Origin: Dichetophora obliterata
Lineage: Eukaryota; Arthropoda; Insecta; Diptera; Sciomyzidae
DNA length: 64,000 nucleotides
Assembly (NCBI GenBank): GCA_963920525.1
Contig: OY986438.1
Span: forward strand, 192,330,962-192,394,961
Direction: 5' to 3'
The first letter of the stretch is position 1. Each line of letters begins with the position of its first letter. This document shows positions 1 to 11,029 of this stretch, piece by piece. The notes beneath the pieces are model-generated. The model saw nothing but the letters and a program-made list of their open reading frames with translations, ran no database searches and was not told where the DNA came from. A program made the translations under genes and the position numbers.

Positions 1-2128
1 GTATTCGTAAGAGATAGCGAAAAATGTTTTTTGTACATTGTATTAATGTCGAAAATTTCCTCTTACACCATGTTCTTCCATTTTTTGTAGTTTAGGTTTT
101 ACTTAACAAATATTCTTTAAACGCTAATATTTTAGGGCAAAGGTCACAAAAATATTCAGTGAACTCCTTCTCCCTACTCTAATTTCTTTAAAAATTAAAG
201 ATCAAAATCTGCTCAGAAACACGGAAGAACTGTTTCTTCCAGGCATATTTCTATATACTAGTATCGCCTGTGGCCGATTTTCGACAAACTTTCTGAAATT
301 TCAATCGGTTTTTTTATCATTCTGAGGCGATGGCCTTGCTTTAAGAAAATTTGTTGTACTAATAAAATATTAAGTTTCAAATTATCACAATAATATTAAT
401 ATTAAATTAGCCGAAATTTTTTTAAAAATATTATCTGTAAGAAAACTACAAAAAAAAAACAACTTTGATGCACCGTTATTTTTCATAACCAGGGCTTTGT
501 GGCGGCCGTAGCCTAGTGGGTAGAGTGCGTGGCCCCTAAGCTAAAGAACCGCGGTAGTCCGGGTTCAATTCCAGCTGACAGAAAGTTTTTTCAATTAATT
601 TAATTTTTCTGTTCGGTCGTCACCTCTCTGCAGACAATGGCAAACCTCAGAGAGTAAAAATTGCCATGTAAAGCTTCTTGAGAACATAAGCCGTTCGGAG
701 TCGGCATAAAACACGTAGGTCCAGTTCTCGGTCATTTGTGATCAAACATTAAATAACACGCACAACACAATTGATCAATAGAAGCTAGGTCAAAGTCCTT
801 CCAAGGGCTGAAATGGCCAGTTTATTTATTTATTATAGGGCTTTTAATACAAAAATACGTTTTTGTTTTTTTATAGGCTTTTTTTGGGTACTGAGAAAAG
901 CTAAAGTTTTCGCGATGTCATAACTTTTATGTCAAAATAAAGGGAATTTTTCAGAATTTAATATTTCTATGAAATTACACCATCACAATATATATTCACA
1001 CATTTACATAAAAAAATTCTTATTGTAGGGTATCCGTAAGAGATAGCGAAAAATGTGTTTTGTACAATACATTGTTTTAATGTATAAAATTTCCTCTTAC
1101 ACCATGTTATTCAATTTCTTATACTTTAGGTTTTACTTCAGAAATATTGTTTAAACACTCATATATCAGGTCAAAGGTCACAAAAATATTCGGTAAACTC
1201 TTTCTCCCTACTTAAAATTATTTAAAAAAAAATTATCAAAATCTGTGCAGAAACACGGAAGAACTGTTTCTCCTACGTTTATCTCTATATAACGAAATGG
1301 CTTAAAACATAGATTTGTGCATATAATTTTGGAAAGAAATTATTTTTTAAGCTGTAGAACTTTGTAAAAATATAAAAACAACATTTTGAAAAATTTCATT
1401 TTCATCAAAAAAAAAAATCATAGGGGGGTAACACATGATTTTCGATGATAGCAACTGTTTTTTGAATTATGTGTTAAAATTAAGCAATTTTTGCAAATAA
1501 ATGATATGTCATAGGAAAGAGTGTGAATGTGTGAAAAATGTAATGAGAAAAAAAAAATTACAACAAAAAAAAAAACGTTTGTCTTACTTTTTGAGCAAAA
1601 CCTAAATATTTTAAAGTTTTTTTAAAACAATATAAAACATTGAATTGATGAGATAACGGTTAATCTTTTCTTATTTCTCCAAAGTAATTTAATTGATCTT
1701 TCAGACAAGGTAAATTTGTTGAAAATCGATTAAAAAATGACTGAGATATTTGCTTGCAAAGTCAAAACTTGAAATTTCAATAGGTTTTTTCACATTCTAA
1801 GGCGATGGCCTTGCTTCAAGGAAATACGTTGTATTGAAAAGATAAACATTTTTCGAGATATCTTTATAATTTTAATGTAATTTTAAGGGGATTTTTTTAA
1901 CATACTATCCGTGGATAATATTACCAAGAAAGCTTTCGTATACCGTTATATTCCTCAACCAACAACTTTTCATACAAAAATACGTTGTACTGAGAACATC
2001 TATAGTTTTCGAGATATCGCTATAGTTTTAATGCCAAAATAACGGAAATTTTTCAGACTTTACTATTTATAAGAAATTTTACCATCTCAATCTATATTCA
2101 CTCGTGTTGTATAAAAAAATGCTTATTG
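1..2128. repeat. Long direct-repeat units
   Basis: Two long related units lie head to tail. The first begins at the window edge and the second at about 1028; both open with a GTAAGAGATAGCG motif followed by the same roughly 260 bases, including a shared stretch reading AAACACGGAAGAACTGTTTC. A second shared block, around AGGCGATGGCCTTGCT, sits near 325 and again near 1800. The first unit is interrupted by a SINE. No coding capacity is visible. I do not recognise the family. Confidence 0.7.
499..836 (+). mobile_element. tRNA-derived SINE, copy 1
   Basis: This 338-bp element starts with a tRNA-like head. The A box TAGCCTAGTGG is at 509-519 and the B box GGTTCAATTCC at 562-572; both match the RNA polymerase III internal promoter consensus. 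The body carries the CCGTTCGGAGTCGGC motif that I associate with dispersed SINE-like repeats of flies, and the end is a short TTTATT-rich tail. An 8-bp target duplication, AGGGCTTT, flanks it at 491-498 and 837-844. A second copy with the same head, body and tail lies at 49808-50149 and has its own, different target duplication, so the two inserted independently. Mobilisation by a LINE elsewhere in the genome is inferred. Confidence 0.9.
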
Positions 2129-2499
2129 TAGGGTATCCGTAAGAGATGGTGCAAATATTTTATGCACACCTAATCAATGTCTAAAATTCCCTCTTACATT
2201 ATATTCTTCCATCTGTTACAGTTTAGCTTATATTTAATAAATGCTCTTTTTACGCTCATATTTCAGTTCAGAGGATCAAAATTGTCCAATTTCAAAATCA
2301 ACTGATTTGTAAGAAATTTCATTATCTCACTATATATTTAGTCTTGTTGTATAAAAAAATGCTTATTGTAGGGTATCCGTAAGAGATGGCGCAAAATGTC
2401 GGAAATATTTTTTTGCACACCTTATCAATGTCTAAAATTCCATCTTACATTACTTTCTTCCATCTGCTACAGTTTAGCTTCTATTTCATATCGCTCATC
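2129..2499. repeat. Short direct-repeat units, second split by the LINE
   Basis: Two further copies of the opening motif GTATCCGTAAGAGATGG occur at about 2131 and 2370. Each is followed by CTAAAATTCC and CTTACATTA-type sequence. The second copy breaks off near 2490 and resumes near 3480, which marks the insertion of the LINE fragment between them. Confidence 0.65.
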
Positions 2500-3352
2500 T
2501 ATTTAATGTCAGCTCAATTTACTCCTGTAGACGTTCGACTTAAACTTGTCTTGCAATTAATAATGCCCATTATAACATATTTTGAGGTTATTTACAGTAA
2601 ACTTGACTCGCGTTCAGAACATAAGTTGCAAGTTGCGTTTAATCATGCCACGCGATATGTCTACAATATTCATAGATTTGACCATATAATTCAGTTAAAA
2701 AAAAGTATCCTTGGCTGTGACATTATTAACTATCTGAACGCAAGAAATTGTATTTTCCTACATGGACTTATTTACTCCAAAACTGCTTGGTACCTCTTTG
2801 AAAAACTCAATTTTTGTCAGTCAGTAAGAATGAAAATATTTTTAATACCAACATGGTATTATTTAAACTCTACTAGGTTATTTTTCATTAATGCCATTAG
2901 ATTATGGAATAGTTTACCAAACACTATTAAATCTTTGGAAAGAAAAGGTGACTTTAAGCAGGCCATATTACACTACTTCACTTAAAAGTTGTGTGTGGGA
3001 ACAGATATAAATCATTTTTCTCTTCTGTATCTATGTTCTATGTCTCTATGCTATTTTTCTCCCTTTTCCAGCTGTTTATTCTATAAATTCTTTAAATTTT
3101 AGTTATTAAATTAAATTATTAATTTTTTATAAATATTTTAAATTTTTGAATTTTGCCGCAGGGCATTCTCTTATGGAGTGTCGGGTATGACGATCCCGCG
3201 GATCCTGAGTCATTGCTCTTGTTTTTAGTTCTATTTATGTACTTATATATCGGTCCAAATCATTCTAAGTTTGTTAAAATCCTGTGAAAAATGTAATCGT
3301 TATGATTTAGTTATAAAAATAAATCTTAATAATAATAATAATAATAAATCCA
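2500..3352 (+). mobile_element. 5'-truncated non-LTR retrotransposon (I/jockey-like)
   Basis: The insert keeps the last part of an ORF2 protein, a 3' untranslated region and a TAA-repeat tail (TAATAATAATAA near 3330-3350). A TAA tail is typical of I-type LINEs, and 5' truncation is the usual product of target-primed reverse transcription. It splits a repeat copy whose two halves match neighbouring copies at 2485 and 3480. AT-rich sequence from 3353 to 3477 could be an extended tail or an older insertion, so the 3' limit is uncertain. Confidence 0.7.
2512..2985 (+). pseudogene. LINE ORF2 C-terminal fragment (after the reverse transcriptase domain)
   Basis: About 157 residues are open to a stop at 2985. 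The fragment reads as the region just after the reverse transcriptase core of jockey/I-type ORF2 proteins. It has a degenerate I-I-T-Y near the start, where such proteins usually have L-P-Y-G or similar, then a K-L-Q-V-A-F-N-H-A-T-R segment and the diagnostic near-terminal R-L-W-N-S-L-P followed by F-K-Q-A-I-L-H-Y-F. No reverse transcriptase catalytic motif is present because the 5' part is missing. The open frame can be read from an upstream ATG at 2386, but those first 40 or so residues come from the older flanking repeat. It cannot move itself. The family call rests on the C-terminal motifs alone. Confidence 0.75.
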
Positions 3353-3477
3353 TTATTAAAACTAAATTACAATATTAATATACAATTTAATATTATTATT
3401 AGGCTTTTATCTTTGTATTTCAAAAGAACATGTTCTTAAAATACTAATATTGAATATCAAATAAATAAAAATAAAAA

Positions 3478-3760
3478 AATAATAAATACTCTTTTTACGC
3501 TCATATTTCCGGTCGAAGGTCACCAATCTAAAATGAAATCATACTGTGCAGCCAGATCTTTCATTTGATACCTCAGTCACCATTCTACCTCTTCCTAACC
3601 CTGAGATTCCTTACTAAAAATAATACAAACTTTCAACGTTAATATTTCGGATCAAAGGTCATAAATTTAAAATCTAAACTTATTGCACTGCACATGTGAG
3701 CGCAGTACCTTTAGAATGATATATTTTTCATTGCTCTTATTCTAAAATTAGTATCGAAAA
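3478..3760. repeat. Resumed direct-repeat unit
   Basis: From ACTCTTTTTACGCTCATATTTC onward the sequence matches the part of the upstream repeat copies that follows the LINE break point. A GTCGAAGGTCACC-type segment recurs twice, near 3510 and 3650. Confidence 0.6.
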
Positions 3761-4189
3761 AGTGAACGACAACATATGATGTTTGCCTATTAAAATATAA
3801 GATATGATTGAGTAGCCGATTTGAACGTAGAATTCTTAAGAATTTGTTCAAACATGTGTGAAATCATATACGACTTTAACAGTTAGTTGATTACAGCTTA
3901 ATCACAGCTAAATAACTTGAAGACTACTGAAGAGGAAATGTAGCGATTTTCGAAACAGACTGTCCAGTCAGCTAAGTGATTGACTCTATACAGAGTTGCT
4001 TTTGTTGTTGCCTTCTTAAAATCTTACATGATCTGAAGCTCGCAATTAAGTTCATGTAAATTTTTACTGGACTTTATTTGTGAATTTTTCATTTTTAGCA
4101 TTTAAAAAAAAATATATATATCGGTGATTACATGTCAAAGCGCCCACGTTTCTGACATCACTATTTTTGAAAAATTTGAAACTCTCTTG
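3761..4189. other. AT-rich DNA, no gene seen
   Basis: No recognisable coding frame. A segment near 4000 (TTGTTGTTGCCTTCTTAAAA) resembles one near 27730 beside the pentanucleotide array, so this is probably an old dispersed repeat. Confidence 0.4.
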
Positions 4190-4890
4190 GTGGATAGTGT
4201 TCCTGCAAAGTATTACATCTGTATACTCTTTTTTTAATTTAAAATTTCGTTTTAAAGATATACACTGTGCAAAATATCAAAAAATCTTTAAAAATACAAT
4301 AAGTGCATGTATAGATGTAGTTGTGAAACCGTAAGTTGTACAAAAAAATGTATATACATTTTAAAGATCTTGAATTTGTCTTTTTGGTGGTATATTTTTT
4401 TGCAGAATTTTTATGAATTTTTTTTTTTGTAACCTTAAATTTTCTGACACATTTTTCGTAGTCTGCGCAACAAATTTGTTATATTTTAAGCTTAGTGTTG
4501 AGTTAAGGCACTAATTTTAAAGACTAACACACAATTTTAGGTTGGAATTCTAACGATTGCTATTTTTAAAGAATTTTTTAAAAAAAAACATTTTGTTGCG
4601 AAAAAATTTGTTGCAAAAACTATGAAAAATGTGACTGAGAATTTCAGGTTAACATAAAAAGGAATTTTTCATAAAAATGCAGCAAAAAATATACCATCAG
4701 AAAAAAAAATGCAAGATCTTTAAAATCCCACACTTTTTTTCTGTACAACTTATGGTTGTATTTTTAAGTTTTAAGTGTATAATTGTATTTTTTAAGTTTT
4801 TTTTAATATTTGCACAGTGTATAACTTTTGAAAAAAATGTTTTCGCAAAAAACAAAAACACAGTCCAAGTGATTTTTACAGTCACTACTA
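4190..4890. repeat. Foldback (inverted-repeat) element
   Basis: The left arm (about 4190-4465) and right arm (about 4600-4885) are reverse complements with mismatches. Matching anchors are TACACTGTGCAAA at 4260 against TTTGCACAGTGTATA at 4810, AAGTTGTACA at 4331 against TGTACAACTT at 4742, and TTTTAAAGATCTTG at 4359 against CAAGATCTTTAAAA at 4712. The middle is AT-rich. The 88-residue frame inside the right arm is a by-product of the repeat. No target duplication was found. Confidence 0.7.
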
Positions 4891-5219
4891 ACCTACAAAG
4901 TTTAAAAAAAAAAAAACAAAAGTCAGATTTTGCTCAAAATTAGTCGAATTGATACCCAGCAGGGAAACAAGCGCTCCATTAGCGCATCTGAAGCGCTCCA
5001 AAAAAACAGTACAGCGCTTCATTCTCCTTGTAAATAGGGCATTTTTGAACATATATGAACAAAAAGTTAAAATGACCATATCTAATTAACCCATTGAGTC
5101 TCCACACCAATGTTTATATTGTGTAAAAGGTAATTTTTCGCGCTTTAAGAATAAATAGTGTTCCTCGAACCCCTACATGTTAAACTGTTGAAGTATGTTC
5201 TTATGTATTACAATTTTAG
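4891..5219. other. No gene seen
   Basis: AT-rich. It contains a TTAACCCATT motif at 5086 that resembles a piggyBac-type end, but no partner end was found. Confidence 0.3.
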
Positions 5220-5870
5220 GAACATTTCAAGAATAGCAACAACTCTAATTATTTAAAAAATTTCAGATCACTCGCAATTGGCTTAGAAGTTATAGGCATT
5301 CAACGTTGGAAAAAGTGGACTAACAATCTAGCTGATTTTTTAAGTTTTCCAACAAAACTAAACTTTATGGGTATCAAAAGAGAGATAATACAAGTATCTA
5401 TTCAACAAGATATCGACCATAAAAATACATGCATTTAAGATACAACCCGTTTTTTACTTAAAATCAATTAAAGAGGTTTTTCCAAATTTAATAAAAAAAA
5501 ACTCAATGTATTAATAGGAAGCCTTTGGCCGCTGCTTAGGGCTTACAAACCTCAGTAAGAACAACACAGGCTTCTCTGTCTACAGTTATTCTGGATGTAG
5601 TTATCTTTTTAATAATTCTCTTTTTAATGTATTGCTTTCGTGAAAGGGAAACCACTCGTTTTTCAGACAAATTCCAATTATAAAAAAATATATATCTTGA
5701 AAAGTTATGAATGGAATTTTATATTTGACACCTCGTTGAATAGATGCGCGCATTACCTTTGTTTTAATACCCATAAAGCTTAGTTTTGTTGAAAAACTAG
5801 AAAAACAGCAAGATTTTTAGGTAATTTTTCTTAATTTGAAGGCCTATAAATTCTAAACTTGAACTTGAAT
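5220..5870. repeat. Dispersed repeat arranged as an inverted pair
   Basis: The segment at about 5330-5460 (AACAAAACTAAACTTTATGGG, then ATTCAACAAGATATCG) is mirrored at about 5690-5810 (CCATAAAGCTTAGTTTTGTTG, CGTTGAATAGATGCG). Related single-orientation pieces occur near 9180-9350, 45690-45750, 47290-47450 and 50350-50570, so this is a multicopy family. No coding capacity. Confidence 0.55.
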
Positions 5871-7040
5871 TACATATTAAATTAGGTTAATTTTTTAAAA
5901 TCCTTATTTTTTTGGGTGTTTCTGCCTAGTTGTTGTGTAAAAATCAGAAAAATTTAACAAACAGTTACTAAATCTGATTCACTATGCTGAAAACAAGAGC
6001 GCCCCAAAAATGTATTCAACTGTGAAAAATGACTTCGCCCCTGAAGCAGTGTTTGTGTTTTGACAGATGTGGTTTAATCAAACTGGCGGAATATCAAATC
6101 TAATATGCATTTTTAAACCATTTTTAATTAGAAATATATACATTTCTAATACAAATAAGTTAAAAAAATATCGTTAGAAACTAAATAAAGCACTTTTGTT
6201 GAAAGAATTCAAACCGTATGGACATATTTACCTGCGGAACGAAAGCGCATTGTTTTTAAGTTTTCGGGAACTTTTACAATTCTTAACCGCACAACTCATA
6301 TTTCATTTATTTTTGTGGTTTTTTTTTGATTTTGTTGCTTTTTAAGCAGTGAAAAATGCTTAAAATTAAATTATTTTAAACTATTTTGCTGAGGAGTTTT
6401 CCAATCAGATGCCAGGGTTCTCAGAAATGTCAAAAAACACTCTCTTTCTCGCTCGCATAATTTACGAATGGTGCGACAGTTCACACACAGTGTATGTGTT
6501 AGCAACACCATTTTCTTATATTTTACTTCTTTGGATGAAACCTCCAGCCACCAAAATTTCCCCAAACTAGTTTTGGATTAAAATTCCATTTAATTAGCTT
6601 TTCAACGGTAGTTCAAACTTAACAATCTGTTAAGAAAAGTTTGAGGTATAAATTTTAGTAAAAATCCATTTTCGACGTTTTTGCCGTTTTTTGTGCACCC
6701 TGTAACTCCGCCAAAAATCTTTCCAAACTTTTTTTTCCTCCAAATTAAGTTTTTTATTTCCATCAGAGATGCTCCATACAAAATTTCACCAAAATCGGAG
6801 ATGGCCATTCCGTAAGGTCGGTACGTTTAAAATGGAATTGCTGACTGGTTTTATTTTTATGACTCCATTTATGTTGTTGTTATTCTGCGTCCATTACACA
6901 TTTGAATTCAATGACCTAGCCTCGCTCGTTTCAATTCTGATTCAAACTGTCTTGTTCGCCTGTCCATCGGACAATCCATGCAAGCCATGCATGTACCTGA
7001 TGGCTATTTATAGAATGGTTCCTTATTTTTACGATCAATA
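5871..7040. other. No gene seen
   Basis: Mostly AT-rich sequence with short chance frames. The stretch 6640-6830 (GTTTGAGGTATAAATTTTAG and onward) has the look of an old repeat. A mildly less AT-rich section at 6890-7020 gives no protein I recognise. Confidence 0.3.
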
Positions 7041-7522
7041 AAGTAAAGTAAAGAAAGAAGGAAAAAAAAAATAAAAACTGCAACAAGAATGAATGCGTTT
7101 ATCCTTTTGCAATGTTGCAAAATTTAATTTCCAGTTTGCTGCCCTCGAGATTGCATCGCAAAAGTCTACAGAGACTGGACACACATGCTGCGCTGCCGCC
7201 TTGCATGTTGCATCCGCATTGAACGGATGCAGCATGATCATCATCATCATCATCATCATCATCAGCATCAGCATTATCGTCATAGCCGTCGACGTCATCA
7301 TCATTGCGTTGATCACATCTGCAGCATACTCTCAATGCTTCATGTTGCAAAATTGTTGCAGATGCAAACAAAGTCCATTAACCGTCGCGTCGCTCGTTGA
7401 TTGCACGTTTTGGACCCAAACGGGGCGCTGGTATGGGAAGGCATCATGCATTCTTCCAGCAGGCTGGCGCGATCGACAACCTTGTGCTTTGGCGTAACAA
7501 GACAAACCGCAAGATTTGGTGC
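7041..7522. other. GC-richer, apparently unique segment
   Basis: Base composition is clearly less AT-rich than its surroundings and no copy was noticed elsewhere in the window. Several overlapping frames of 60-134 residues are open on both strands, partly because of an in-frame ATC repeat; none resembles a known family. It could be host sequence such as a regulatory region or untranslated exon, but nothing decides this. Confidence 0.35.
7238..7264. repeat. (ATC)n microsatellite
   Basis: About nine consecutive ATC triplets, followed by imperfect CATCAGCAT units. It creates runs of Ile, His or Asp in the three forward and reverse frames. Confidence 0.9.
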
Positions 7523-7530
7523 CTTTCGCA

Positions 7531-8897
7531 CAGTGGCGGATCTAGTAACTTCTGTTGAGGGGAGGGGAGGGGAGGCTAAGTTATTGAAATTGAATTAATC
7601 GATTTTACATACAAAATTTGCATAAAATTGATTAATTCTAGGTGCAAAGTTGGGTGCAGATTTTAAAAAGGTGCCCGTTTTTTGCCATCAATTCGTGTTT
7701 AAAAGTTATGTGCAAAAACTTAAAAAATCTGTTAGTTTTCTTATAATTTGGCTATTTGTTTCAATGCATTTGTTTAATTTCGATCGTCTTTAAATATTTT
7801 TTGTCAACTAATATTGCATGTTTTTAATCTTAAAATACTTAAAGTTACATTTTTTTTCTGATTTGATACAGAAGATGGCGTTCTTTAAAGTTGAAAAATA
7901 TGCCAATTTTTACATAATGTGCCCTTTACATAATGTGCCCATGTAACTTTTGTATTCCCTCCAAAATTTTTATAATTTTGCCTTTATGTGATCAAAAGCA
8001 CTTCGAAATTCAGTAAAGATTTAAGTTTTTGAAAGGCTTAAGCTGCGTTCCTTTCGCCTTAATATAATGGCGATAACAAATTTTCTCAAAGGAACGGCAA
8101 GAAAAACGACTCGTAGAGGGCACTACCGTTGCAGTCAAAATTTAATTAAAACAAGCAATCATGATACAATAACTATTAGGTGTCATGAGAACGTCTGTCG
8201 TTTAAAACTGAATGGTAGCGATACCTTAGTGAACGATGTTTTTCTCTGAATGTGTTTTACTCTAAACGTCAGAAAAATTGTGAATTATTTAATTTAAATT
8301 TAAGAAAAATTGTGTATAATTTATAATAATATAAATAATTCAAGTGCAATTGTTGGCTCCGCTGAATGCGTCCAATGTGTGTGACACACGCGGTTTGTTT
8401 TGTTTTCTTTTGTTTAACATTCGATGGTCACAGCACGTGAGAAAATAGGTAGCTGTCATGGCTACCTAATAGTCATTGTACCAAACAAACAAATAATTCA
8501 AAAAATTAAATGACAGCTCATAAAAATATACAGGTGCGGCACCTGTGTTTCAAATTTTTTAAAAGCACAATTTTATATGGATAGCAAAAATAATACTATT
8601 TGTTATAGGATTATTATTTTTGTTTTTGCTTTGCATGTAAAAAAAATATTCTGGATTATTTTGAGGAGAATGGAATGCAGCTTTAGTGATTATTTTATAT
8701 TCAGAAACGTTTTTGTAGATTAATATTTCTATCACTGTGAATGAAAATTTGTATACATGCTTTTTTGTAGCAAGAAAGAGTTGGTGTAAAGATGCACTAA
8801 ATACGCCTACTAGCACGCCCACTTTTCATGTAACCAAAATCAGCAATCTATTATATTTCTTTGGACCCATAACCTCCCCCGGCTGGATCCGCACCTG
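7531..8897. mobile_element. Non-autonomous hAT-type element
   Basis: The ends are inverted: CAGTGGCGGATCTAG at 7531 and the reverse complement of CAGGTGCGGATCCAG ending at 8897. Next to each end is a purine-rich run (GGGGAGGGG type). The flanks are CTTTCGCA (7523-7530) and CTTTAGCA (8898-8905), an 8-bp target duplication with one mismatch; 8 bp is the hAT size. The CAG...GCGGATC ends are the same type as the coding hAT copy at 48124-49538. The interior has no transposase and holds a fragment shared with the element at 51839-53692. Confidence 0.85.
8042..8185. repeat. Shared internal segment, copy 1
   Basis: Begins GCTGCGTTCCTTTCGCC and matches 52211-52327 closely over more than 100 bp, including ACGACTCGTAGAG and CACTACCGTTGCAGTC. 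Both copies sit inside elements with hAT-like ends, yet those ends differ. Confidence 0.8.
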
Positions 8898-8905
8898 CTT
8901 TAGCA

Positions 8906-10559
8906 ACGTTCTTTAAGTTCAGACCAGAACGGCTCAGAGTTTAATTTTTTTTCACCAATGCTGATGTCGTTGTGCATTGCACCAGCAGCGGATCAAGTGT
9001 TACTAATGTACATTATTACCTCACCCCTCCTCCAACCAACTGGTTTTACTTGTAGTCAGTTTTCTTTTAATTTTCTTATTATGTTACAGGTTGGTTGAAA
9101 AGTAGTGAGCGCAAAAATTAGAGCATGAATTTTTGAAGGGAATTTTTCTGTTGTTTATCTATAAGTTGTAGAAAATTTGTTGGTATAATTCAAGAATAGC
9201 GATCACTCTCTTTTTTAATATATTTTAAAATATTTTAATCCAATAAAAATTGGATTATACAGATTTTACCTTCATAATCTAAATCTGGAAAAATTTCAGT
9301 ACGTTCGAAATTGGTTTAGAAGTTATAGGATTCCAAAGTTGCAAAAATGGCCTACAAATCTTGCCGTTCAAATGTTTTTTTTATTGCAAAAAAATACACT
9401 GAGACGTAAAATCCAAACGGCTTTTATGACAAGCAACGAATGGACTGATTGAACTATAATTATTTGTGTGCTTACATAAAAAAGGAAATATTAAAATGGT
9501 GGATACATTTTGATTCTCTACGGGTTTATAAGTGCCGCTTTCAATACTTTTCTACCAACCTGTACTTTTTTCGATATGATTTTGTGTATTTTTGTTATTT
9601 TTTCAGTTTATTCTGCCTTATGCCAGGACAACAATTCTTGGAGCTGGTGCTCTTATTGTCGTGCTGTAATTTGCAATTCGTTACATTGAAAGGGTTGTGC
9701 CTGCTGTTGGAGGCATTATCATCATCTACTCGTGAGATCAGAGAAGCTCTAATTTTATATAACTGACGACTAAAGTGGAATGCTTGTTGAGCATTTTTCG
9801 TTTCTACGTGCATAATCTTTAATTCTTCTATATTTTGTCATTTTTGCATTAAGGTCACTTTTTACTATTAATTTTTTGCACTTTTATCAGTTTATTGCAC
9901 TTTTGATTACAACTAAGTTTGCCTTAAATATGTTTTAAATCTTTTATTTATTGCATCATTTTACAAATATTCCGATTTGATTTTTATCAATGCGATTAAA
10001 TATTCATTCATTGATTGTTTTAATTGCTTTGATTGATTTTAGATCGCATGATTTATGATGCTATTAAAACTCCATTTCAGGCAGGCAAAAAGTCGAAAAA
10101 CACAGTTTGTATTTTCAGTAATTTCAATTCAATTCGTGTATTAATTTTAAAAATGTATTAGAATTGTTAACTTAAGCAAGGGATCATATCGCTCGGTTTC
10201 TTCAATAACGCCACAACTAAAAAAAATCTAAATTTTACAGCTGATGCGTTTTAAATTTTTAACAGATATTCAGAAATGCTTCTTCTTAATAAAGATACTA
10301 CTATTTTACAAAATGTGCCACTTGTTTTCTGAATAAGTTTCATAAATAATGAAACCACAAAAAGAACCAGAGATATATCTTTTTTTTTATGTAGGAAATA
10401 TAGTATTTATGTGAAATATCCCAATATCTTGTCTCACGCAGGGAATTTTTTATAGATATCGTTACCAAAATTTCATACTAAAGTGTGATTTTTTAGGTGT
10501 TTTGTTTTAGAAAATTGAAAAAAAAAAATTTGCAATTCTGAATAAAATATTTATTTGGA
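8906..10559. other. No confirmed gene
   Basis: Includes a dispersed-repeat piece at about 9180-9360 related to the 5.2-5.8 kb family, and AT-rich DNA after 9800. Only a weak candidate terminal exon (9606-9668) was noted. Confidence 0.3.
9606..9668 (+). CDS. Candidate short terminal exon (doubtful)
   Basis: A pyrimidine-rich tract ending TTATTTTTTCAG (to 9605) looks like a 3' splice site. Reading straight on gives F-I-L-P-Y-A-R-T-T-I-L-G-A-G-A-L-I-V-V-L and a TAA stop, which resembles the end of a membrane segment. The same frame after the stop also looks coding (F-A-I-R-Y-I-E-R, then V-V-P-A-V-G-G), so it could instead be a decayed exon. Another frame across 9600-9766 is open too. No upstream exon or family match is visible, so this is a pointer rather than a gene call. 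Confidence 0.15.
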
Positions 10560-10740
10560 GCGATACATCAATGCCTGCCATTAACTTTTTACAGATTATT
10601 TCATGTAAATGTTGCCTGAGGTGGTCCATCCCTATGCTTCAATTTTGGCATATTTTCTTCCAGTATTTTGGCCGGTTCTCACCAATGGCAGCAAAGGCAA
10701 TGTTGTTTTCCAGGGCTACAATTGTGACTGGATTGTCCCT
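10560..10740 (-). pseudogene. Tc1/mariner-like transposase C-terminal scrap
   Basis: On the minus strand the frame reads N-P-V-T-I-V-A-L-E-N-N-I, then I-G-E-N-R-P-K-Y-W-K-K, an in-frame stop where a Trp is expected (QN-stop in place of N-W), then M-D-H-L-R-Q-H-L-H-E-I-I. This pattern (alternating N-I, E-x-R-P, N-W, R-M-D-H, H-x-x-E-I-I) is the usual C-terminal tail of Tc1/mariner transposases after the catalytic core. The minus-strand sequence just before it, TACTTTTTACAG, resembles a splice acceptor but is probably coincidental. No DDE residues are present. It is a decayed fragment. Confidence 0.5.
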
Positions 10741-10793
10741 GTAAAAAGTAAAAAAATTAGTAATTTTTAATTTTTTGGGAAAAAGAAAAGAAT

Positions 10794-11015
10794 TTAAATG
10801 GGGTAAATCGGGATAACGGAGCTAACTAGTTGAATATGATATCGGAAGTGAAAACGCTCTGAAGAAGAAATATAGTTTTTGCTAAGCGACATAACGACAT
10901 AACGACATATCGACCTTTTTAACGACATAAGATTTTTTAAGATGAGACATATAGTACTCAAGTTAAAAAAAAAACCATTTTGGCTGTTTTTCCGGTAAAC
11001 CATAAAATATTTTTT
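10794..11015. repeat. Dispersed repeat fragment
   Basis: The segments GAATATGATATCGGAAGTGAAAA and GGCTGTTTTTCCGGTAAACC resemble pieces near 15236-15300 and 15970-16010, which suggests the same old family, here interrupted by a run of ACGACAT repeats (10888-10935). Confidence 0.45.
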
Positions 11016-11029
11016 TTTTGGTTTTTGTA

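Noticed and set aside
4677..4943. 88-codon frame
   Set aside because: Lies in a foldback arm, lysine/phenylalanine-rich from poly-A/T, no domain.
5086..5095. TTAACCCATT, like a piggyBac-type end
   Set aside because: No opposing GGGTTAA end within reach.
7093..7497. 134-codon frame with an Ile run
   Set aside because: Driven by the (ATC)n repeat; opposite and shifted frames are equally open.
9089..9130. ACAGGTTGGTTGAAAAGTAGTG, like a mariner terminus
   Set aside because: No inverted partner, no TA pair and no coding remnant next to it.
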